This document shows, piece by piece, positions 22,914-27,765 of a DNA stretch of 27,765 nt (the stretch's first letter is position 1; each line of letters begins with the position of its first letter). Below the pieces are notes generated by a model. That model was not told the DNA's origin and did not search any database. It was given only the letters and a program-made list of their open reading frames with translations. Source of the stretch: Bifidobacteriaceae bacterium (GTDB taxonomy: Bacteria > Actinomycetota > Actinomycetes > Actinomycetales > WQXJ01). The position numbers were made by a program, and so were the translations under genes. The DNA lies in NCBI GenBank assembly GCA_031265345.1, contig JAISCU010000453.1:1-27765 (forward strand). The letters run 5' to 3'.

Positions 22914-24323
22914 ATGATTGGTCGCATGGATGAGGCTGGCACGTTGCTTGGGTGCCTCGAGTCCGAGCAGCCCCAGTTTGTGGCCGTGACGGGCCGCCGT
23001 CGAATCGGGAAGACCTACCTGGTGCGGGAAGTGTTGGGCGATCATTTCGTGTTCCAGTCCACCGGCCTTGCCAAGGGCAACCAGCGTCGGCAGTTGGAGG
23101 AATTCGGCGAGTCGCTGCGTCGCTACGGTGCGGCGGACACTCCCATTCCCGGTGACTGGTTCGCGGCCTTCCGCGCTCTTCGCGTCTTGCTGGAGGCGTC
23201 GCGGCCAGGGAAGAAGGTGGTGTTCCTGGACGAGTTGCCCTGGATGGACACGCGCAAGTCGGAGTTCGTCTCGGCGCTGGAGTCGTTCTGGAACGGCTGG
23301 GCGTCGAGCCGCCCTGACGTCCTGCTCGTCGTGTGCGGATCGGCCACGTCTTGGCTGGTCGGCAGCCTTTTCCTGAACACGGGCGGCCTCCACAATCGCG
23401 TCACGAGACGCATCCATCTCCAGTCCTTCACACTGGCCGAATGCCGCGAATTCCTGGAGGCTCGAGGCGTGGCCATGGGCATGACGGACCTGCTGGAGGC
23501 CTACATGGTCTTCGGCGGCGTGCCTTACTACCTGGAACTCCTGGACAAGCGGTACAGCCTGGCCCGGAGCATCGGACGGGAGTGCTTCAGCGCCGGCGGC
23601 CAACTCCGGTATGAGTTCGATGCGCTTTACGCTTCCTTGTTCGAGCATTCCGAGCGGCACGTCCAGATAGTGCGTGCGCTTGCGACGAAACGCAAGGGTG
23701 TGACGCGCGCGGAGATCGTCCGCGCCACTGGCCTGCCCGACGGAGGGCGCCTCACCAAGACGCTCACGGACTTGGAGCAGTGCGGGTTTATTGGCACGGT
23801 CCAGCCTTTTGAGCGCAAGAAGCGCGGAACTCTGTACAAATTGATCGACTTCTTCACTGCGTTCCATCTGGCCTTCATCGAGAGTTCAGATCCGGATCCC
23901 GAATTCTGGCTGAAATACGCTGCTGGGCCCGCGCACTCGGCCTGGTCCGGCAACGCGTTCGAGTTGGTGTGCCGCGCCCACTTGCCTCAGCTATTGGCGG
24001 AGCTCGGAGTTGGCGCGGTCATCACGCACGCTTCCGGCTGGCGTTCCGAGCGCAGCAGTCCTGGCGCGCAGATCGATCTGGTGATAGACCGCGCCGACAA
24101 TGTCATCAACTTGTGCGAAATCAAGTACGCGCCGGGGCCGTACCTGGTGAGCAAGAGTCTCGACCAAGCGATGCGCCGTCGCCGCTCGGTCTTCATGGAC
24201 GAGACCGGCACCCGCAAGGCCGTCCATCTCACGCTGGTCACCCCGTTCGGCGTGCGCCGCAACCAGTATTCGGACGCACTCCAGTCACAGGTCTCGATGG
24301 AGCCCGTCATCCGGGGCGCATGA
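22914..24323 (+). CDS. ATPase with PD-(D/E)XK-like C-terminus (DUF234-type)
   Basis: 469 residues. Walker A is GRRRIGKT (27-34) and Walker B VVFLDELPW (102-110), followed by an NTP-binding domain with VVCGSATSWL and LQSFTLAECREFL, typical of the archaeo-bacterial ATPase family. A winged helix lies at about 255-310 (KGVTRAEIVRATGLPDGG). The C-terminal domain ends with AQIDLVIDR (Asp388) and CEIKYA (Glu402, Lys404), the D...ExK layout of a nuclease-like fold as in DUF234. ATG at 22914 is chosen over 22893, since AAGGGAGG (22901-22908) precedes it and the upstream ATG lies in the repeat. Function unknown; such genes are frequent, often autoregulated accessory genes. Confidence 0.85.
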   Translation: MIGRMDEAGTLLGCLESEQPQFVAVTGRRRIGKTYLVREVLGDHFVFQSTGLAKGNQRRQLEEFGESLRRYGAADTPIPGDWFAAFRALRVLLEASRPGKKVVFLDELPWMDTRKSEFVSALESFWNGWASSRPDVLLVVCGSATSWLVGSLFLNTGGLHNRVTRRIHLQSFTLAECREFLEARGVAMGMTDLLEAYMVFGGVPYYLELLDKRYSLARSIGRECFSAGGQLRYEFDALYASLFEHSERHVQIVRALATKRKGVTRAEIVRATGLPDGGRLTKTLTDLEQCGFIGTVQPFERKKRGTLYKLIDFFTAFHLAFIESSDPDPEFWLKYAAGPAHSAWSGNAFELVCRAHLPQLLAELGVGAVITHASGWRSERSSPGAQIDLVIDRADNVINLCEIKYAPGPYLVSKSLDQAMRRRRSVFMDETGTRKAVHLTLVTPFGVRRNQYSDALQSQVSMEPVIRGA

Positions 24324-24600
24324 CCGGTTTCCCCTGTCCGATGCCGCCGTCGGGGTTCCGAGGTCGCCTCGTCGCCGCTCGTGGTCGGTTCGGGGACGCG
24401 CCGAAATCGTCCTGCGCGTCCGTCCACCTATCAGACGCCTGTCGGCCCCAGGCGACAATGGCCGGAACATAAGTGCGCGCCCGCGCGCCTATCTGCGACG
24501 CCCCCGCAGTGCCGGGCAGGGATCCGTGGCCCGCCCCCGGTAGGGGGACCAGGTCCCGGCCTCGCGCCTGCTCCCGATCCGGCTGGGGACGGTTTCAATG

Positions 24601-24620
24601 AATGGGGACCGTCCCCAATT
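24601..24620. repeat. Second GGGGAC-GTCCCC palindrome
   Basis: TGGGGAC-C-GTCCCCA (24603-24617) flanked by AA and ATT, matching the palindrome inside tetR. It lies in a non-coding stretch. Confidence 0.7.
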
Positions 24621-24650
24621 GGGATGAGAGCGGTTCTCACGGCCCGGCGG

Positions 24651-24841
24651 TGTCCGCAAATGGCTTCAACTCGCCGCCCGGTTGAGTTCACGTGAGTTGT
24701 GGACATTGGCACCCGAGGCCGACCGACCGGCAACCAGCGTTTGCGCAGGTCAGCGAGCCGGAGGAATCGGCGCCTCTTCGAGGCTGTGTCCGTAAGCGGC
24801 TTCAATTGGAGGTCGGAACGAATTCCAGCCATTTGTGGACA
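24651..24841. repeat. Two 55-bp palindromic units (TGTCC...GGACA)
   Basis: Units at 24651-24705 and 24787-24841 are exactly 55 bp each. Both start TGTCCG, share GGCTTCAA, and end TTGTGGACA. The left end of unit 1 (TGTCCGCAAATGGCT) and the inverted right end of unit 2 (TGTCCACAAATGGCT) differ by one base, so the units are inverted-repeat elements. No gene is seen between 24324 and 25028. Confidence 0.65.
24728..24754 (-). repeat. Fragment of the ~120-bp element
   Basis: 24 of 27 bases match the inverted copy of 21172-21198 (core GACTTGCGTGAACGCTGG region). It lies between the two 55-bp units. Confidence 0.6.
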
Positions 24842-24958
24842 ACTGGGAACGACTCTCGATCGGATTCGGGACCTTGCCCGACCCGGTCGGTACCCATACC
24901 GACCACAGCCGAACCATCCGGGCGGGGAGAGCCCGCCGGGCGGCATCGGGAGGGGGAG

Positions 24959-24977
24959 TTAGGGTAGCCTTACTTGG
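24959..24977 (+). promoter_or_regulatory. IdeR/DtxR-type iron box
   Basis: TTAGGGTAGCCTTACTTGG matches 14 of 19 positions of the actinobacterial iron-box consensus (TTAGGTTAGSCTAACCTAA). It lies 51 nt upstream of the siderophore-interacting protein start, implying repression in iron-replete cells. Confidence 0.75.
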
Positions 24978-25028
24978 GCGGGTCGGTCGCAGACCCACAC
25001 CGGAGCGATCCCAACGACAGGAGGCCAC

Positions 25029-25838
25029 ATGGCGTTCAAGGACGCGCGCGGGGAGCGCGGCCTGTATCAGGCCCAAGTGGCGCACGCCGGACAGATCAGC
25101 CCCCATTTCATCCGGGTCACCTTGACCGGCGAGGATCTCACCCGGTTGCCCCATCGCGGCTTCGACCATTGGTTTCGCCTGTTCCTGCCCCGCGTCCCGG
25201 GCCAGAAGGACCTCTCCCGCCTGCCGCAGCAGTTCGGGCTGGCCGGATACCTCAAGTTCAGAACCTCCGGCCTGGCCGACAAACTGGCCGTCCGCAACTA
25301 CACCGTCCGCGAGCACCGGCCCGAGTCGGGCGAAATCGACATCGACTTCGTGGCACATGGCGACACTGGAATCGGGGCGGTCTGGGCGCGGCGCGCGAAG
25401 CCCGGCGACACGGTGGCCCTGATCGACCAGGGCTGCGGGTTCAGCCTCTTCAGCGACACGGCCCATTACCTGCTGGTCGGCGACGAGTCGGCGCAGCCCG
25501 CCATCCTGGGCATCCTGCGCGACCTCCCCCGCGAGGCGCGCGGCACGGCGTGGATCGAACTCCCCGAACCGGCGGACGCGCAGGAAGCGGAAGCCCCGGT
25601 CGGCTTCGAGGTGCGCCGAATCTTCAGACAGATGGACGATGCCGCGCCACCAGTCCTGCCCGGCACCGCAGCGTTGGCCGCTCTCCGCGAGCATCAGTTG
25701 GAGCGGGCGGCCAGCGTCACCGCCTACGTGGTCGGGGAACGGACGCTGGCCACCCAGGGCTCCAGGCACCTGCTGGCGGCGGGTGTGCCCAAGGCGCGGA
25801 TCCAGTTCACCGGATACTGGAGAGCCGGTGCCAGCTAG
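25029..25838 (+). CDS. Siderophore-interacting protein (FAD-dependent ferric reductase, ViuB/SIP family)
   Basis: 269 residues. The FAD-binding motif RNYTVR (89-94) and the following HGDTGIGAVWARRAKPGDTV (110-129), VGDESAQPAILGIL and the C-terminal FTGYWRAG are diagnostic for the SIP family, which reduces ferric siderophores in the cytoplasm using FAD with NAD(P)H or ferredoxin. AGGAGG (25019-25024) precedes the ATG by 4 nt. An iron box lies upstream, so expression should rise under iron limitation. It overlaps the YwiC-like gene by 11 nt. No siderophore transporter is in the window. Confidence 0.93.
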   Translation: MAFKDARGERGLYQAQVAHAGQISPHFIRVTLTGEDLTRLPHRGFDHWFRLFLPRVPGQKDLSRLPQQFGLAGYLKFRTSGLADKLAVRNYTVREHRPESGEIDIDFVAHGDTGIGAVWARRAKPGDTVALIDQGCGFSLFSDTAHYLLVGDESAQPAILGILRDLPREARGTAWIELPEPADAQEAEAPVGFEVRRIFRQMDDAAPPVLPGTAALAALREHQLERAASVTAYVVGERTLATQGSRHLLAAGVPKARIQFTGYWRAGAS

Positions 25839-26619
25839 ACCCAAGAGGATCAGCCCGGCCTGGCTGCCCCGGCAGCACGGCGCCTGGGCGATGCTCGCGG
25901 CGCCACTGGTGGTCGGGATCGTGGTCGGCGGTCCCCGGCCAGTACACGCCCCGATGGTGGTCGCGGCCCTCGCCGGGTATCTCGCCTTCCAAGACTTGAC
26001 GGCCTGGTTGGCCGCGCCTCCGCGTCGGCGGCCCCGGTATCGCGCTCCCTTGGCGGTGTACGGCGCGGTGACAGCGGCGGCGGGTCTTGGCGTGGCGTTG
26101 ACGGCCCCGTCAGCGGTGACCTGGCTGCCGATCATGGCGGTGTTGGCCGCCATCAGCCTCACCTGCACGAAGGCGCGGAAGCCCAGATCACTGGTGAACG
26201 ATGCCGTGACCATGGCTGCCGCCTGCATGGGAGCCCCATTCGCCGCGGCCCTGGCCGCACCCGGTGCCCGCGCGTTGGCCTGGACCTGGCTGCCCCAGGC
26301 CCCTGCCACGGCTTGGGCCGCTGGCGCAGCGCTGTTCGGATACTTCTTCGGCACCGCCTTCTACGTCAAGACGATGATCCGAGAGCGCAACTCGATGCGC
26401 TGGTACGCGGCCTCGGTCACTTACCATCTGGTCTTGGCCGCGCTCGCCCTGTGGTGGGCGGGACTCGGCGGTGCGGCAACAGGCGCTTTGCTGGCGGCCC
26501 GCGCGGCCGTGGTGCCCCGCATCTGGCCGCAGGCCGCGCCGAAAGTGATCGGGTTCGGAGAGGTCGCGGCGACTTGCCTGGTCACAGCCGTGGTGCTGGT
26601 CAAAGCGCTAGCCGCGTGA
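25828..26619 (+). CDS. YwiC-like family membrane protein
   Basis: 263 residues with about eight hydrophobic segments. The N-terminal WLPRQHGAWAMLAAPLVVG (residues about 12-30) and later FGYFFGTAFYVKTMIRERNS are hallmarks of the YwiC-like family, whose function is not known. GTG at 25828 is the start because the conserved QHGAWAM motif follows at the usual distance; a longer frame to 25639 lies wholly inside the SIP gene. Overlap of 11 nt with the iron-regulated SIP gene puts it in the same operon and hints at a role in iron or redox metabolism. Its 3' end overlaps the convergent truncated toxin gene by 12 nt. Confidence 0.82.
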   Translation: MPARPKRISPAWLPRQHGAWAMLAAPLVVGIVVGGPRPVHAPMVVAALAGYLAFQDLTAWLAAPPRRRPRYRAPLAVYGAVTAAAGLGVALTAPSAVTWLPIMAVLAAISLTCTKARKPRSLVNDAVTMAAACMGAPFAAALAAPGARALAWTWLPQAPATAWAAGAALFGYFFGTAFYVKTMIRERNSMRWYAASVTYHLVLAALALWWAGLGGAATGALLAARAAVVPRIWPQAAPKVIGFGEVAATCLVTAVVLVKALAA

Positions 26620-26889
26620 CGCAAATCCCATGGCGACGCCGCGAGCCCAGCCCAGCGGCATCGTCCAATCCTCAATAGGTGAAGAAGACGCGTCGGGTAG
26701 CCGGGTCGAGCCTGACGCGGCCTGCACCCATTCGTGCACCGCGTGGGCGCCGACAACTGTCACGGCCTCGCCGAACTCGGACAGCGCCCGCATCGTGTCG
26801 ATCAGTAGCCGTCGGGACTTCCGCACCCCGTAGTTGACATCACTCAGACGAGACGTCGGCCGAGTCGGCGGCGGGCCGGAGTTGGTCAT
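26608..26889 (-). pseudogene. Truncated nucleotidyltransferase-type toxin gene
   Basis: The frame starts with an ATG overlapping the XRE gene's stop (ATGA). Residues up to about 61 (RLSDVNYGVRKSRRLLIDTM, then VTVVGAHAVHEWVQ) look like the N-terminus of actinobacterial nucleotidyltransferases that follow XRE regulators. After that the sequence becomes low-complexity (STRLPDASSSP) and stops at 93 residues, before the acidic active-site motif expected shortly after GAHAV. The break lies next to AGCGGCATCGTCC, a copy of the dispersed tail motif. The truncation is inference from remembered family lengths of about 300 residues. Confidence 0.55.
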
Positions 26890-27581
26890 GGAGCGGGCTC
26901 CGAGATCAGGTCGTCGATCAGGTGTTCGGTGGCGTCGGGCTGGCGTCCGGGCGAGGCCAACGAATCGAGCAACCCCCACTCCCGTGAGACCATCCGCGTG
27001 CCGCGCACGTCGCGGCACACCGCCCGCACGTTGTCTGTCGTTGGAAGCAGGAACACTACCGCCGGAGACGTCCGGTCGGCATTCGCGAAACTGCCTGCTC
27101 TGGTCGGGTCGTCCACGTAGACGACGGGCGAGAACGAACGGGCGCGGCTCGCGTCCTCGAGGTACGCCTCCAGTGAGGACACCACCGGTCGGGCCCCCTG
27201 GTCGTCGAGAGCCCGAATGACGGTTCCGAGTTCGCGGTCGAGTCGCACGCGTCGCGCGCCAGTACGGCGCGCGACCAGCGCGAGGCGGGCTATCGCCGGG
27301 AAGCGCCGGATGACCGCTGCGCGCTGTCGGGGAGCGGCTTCGTCGAGACGGCGCAGCGCGTGGGCGAAAGGCTGGTCGCTGCCAGCCTCCGCGAGGGCAG
27401 ACTCCAATCGGAATCCTGCGCCTGAGAGGATGCGGTCCATGACCGACCAGGTTGGCTCGACCTTGCCAGATTCGATCCGAGAGATCGTTGACACCGGCAC
27501 TCCAGACGCCTCGGCCAGCGCGTTCATGGTCAACTGGCGGGCGGATCGCGCTTGCGCCAGCAAGGTTGACGCCTCTCCCAT
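26886..27581 (-). CDS. XRE family transcriptional regulator (probable antitoxin)
   Basis: 231 residues. A Cro/C1 helix-turn-helix occupies residues about 6-60 (QARSARQLTMNALAEASGVP, VSTISRIESGKVEPTWSVMD). The remaining region is of the kind found in XRE regulators paired with nucleotidyltransferases, with no known domain I can name. ATG at 27581 is preferred to GTG at 27590, because TAGTGT (27589-27594) lies 7 nt upstream and would itself overlap the longer start. The stop overlaps the next start by ATGA, the usual antitoxin-toxin coupling, but the toxin is truncated. Confidence 0.8.
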   Translation of the reverse strand: MGEASTLLAQARSARQLTMNALAEASGVPVSTISRIESGKVEPTWSVMDRILSGAGFRLESALAEAGSDQPFAHALRRLDEAAPRQRAAVIRRFPAIARLALVARRTGARRVRLDRELGTVIRALDDQGARPVVSSLEAYLEDASRARSFSPVVYVDDPTRAGSFANADRTSPAVVFLLPTTDNVRAVCRDVRGTRMVSREWGLLDSLASPGRQPDATEHLIDDLISEPAP

Positions 27582-27588
27582 GCAGAGC

Positions 27589-27618
27589 ACACTACAGGCC
27601 GTCAGTGCATCTATGCAA
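27589..27618 (-). promoter_or_regulatory. Leaderless promoter and operator of the XRE gene
   Basis: Minus-strand TTGCAT (27613-27618), 18-nt spacer, TAGTGT (27589-27594). TGCAT-CT-ATGCA (27606-27617) is an inverted repeat overlapping the -35 and may be the XRE binding site. Confidence 0.5.
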
Positions 27619-27641
27619 CACCATGGGGCGCGGATCGACTC

Positions 27642-27765
27642 TCAGCCTCCGGCGAAGGGCGGCAGGACGTCGATGGTCTGGCCCGGCGTCAGAAGCGCCG
27701 GAGCGTCCTGGGCCGTGCGCAGCCCATCGACCAGGCAGGTGCACCGCCGCACCACGTCACGGAAG
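27642..27765 (-). CDS. MoaD/ThiS family sulfur carrier protein, C-terminal part
   Basis: Only the last 40 residues are visible; the start is beyond the right edge. The frame ends TIDVLPPFAGG followed by a stop. A C-terminal GG after a VxxLPPFA strand is the thiocarboxylated tail of the ubiquitin-like MoaD/ThiS proteins, here most like MoaD, which donates sulfur in molybdopterin synthesis. No other molybdenum cofactor gene is in the window. Confidence 0.78.
   Translation of the reverse strand, partial: FRDVVRRCTCLVDGLRTAQDAPALLTPGQTIDVLPPFAGG

Noticed and set aside
24750..26354. 534-codon minus-strand frame opposite the SIP and YwiC-like genes
   Set aside because: Antisense shadow; the plus strand carries diagnostic SIP and YwiC motifs.

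Overview
The window is GC-rich DNA from an actinobacterium (phylum Actinomycetota; genus not determinable). The clues are the base composition, frequent GTG/TTG starts, an IdeR/DtxR-type iron box, and many genes that appear to be leaderless, with a TANNNT -10 box 6-7 nt before the start codon. No rRNA, tRNA, transposase, cas gene or phage gene was seen. All family assignments come from motifs read by eye; no database search was run.

Layout: 1-217 holds the start of an AAA+ ATPase gene that runs off the left edge (-). 470-1879 is a TcyP-like amino-acid:cation symporter (-), followed by about 1 kb without recognisable genes that ends in copies of a dispersed repeat. 2873-4130 is a divergent TetR regulator / YmcC-like membrane protein pair. 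4163-6436 is a PadR-ABC ATPase-ABC permease efflux operon (-). 6666-6979 is a VapB antitoxin followed by an internally deleted VapC, then a metallo-beta-lactamase-fold hydrolase (7040-7768) and an intact HipBA module (7921-9489). After hipA come about 500 bp packed with inverted repeats. 10146-17223 is a tightly overlapping five-gene operon, SWIM zinc finger-DUF5691-MoxR AAA+-DUF5682-VWA, comparable to the uncharacterised yehQ/yehL/yehM/yehP genes of E. coli. 17278-18422 is a divergent nucleotidyltransferase/HTH pair that looks like a toxin-antitoxin module. 18475-19937 is a convergent, overlapping ArsR/MFS exporter pair, followed by a second hairpin array. Two SdpI-family membrane proteins (20491-20841 and 21578-21940) diverge from an array of roughly 120-bp palindromic repeats; a methyltransferase follows the second. 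22555-22737 holds relics of a RelB/YafQ-type module. A tandem 46-bp promoter repeat precedes an ATPase with a PD-(D/E)XK-like tail (22914-24323). An iron-box-controlled siderophore-interacting protein overlaps a YwiC-like membrane protein (25029-26619). Last come a truncated nucleotidyltransferase with its intact XRE partner (26608-27581) and the 3' end of a MoaD/ThiS-like gene.

Two themes stand out. First, toxin-antitoxin loci are at different stages of decay: HipBA and the 17.3-18.4 kb pair look intact, while three others keep an intact or partial antitoxin beside a gutted toxin. Second, non-coding space is filled by several families of short palindromic repeats: a ~120-bp element and its 18-bp tail motif, two hairpin arrays, a 55-bp unit, a GGGGAC palindrome and a 46-bp promoter unit. 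One of these is read in frame inside the tetR gene. The five-gene MoxR-VWA operon is the strongest candidate for an uncharacterised multi-protein system.
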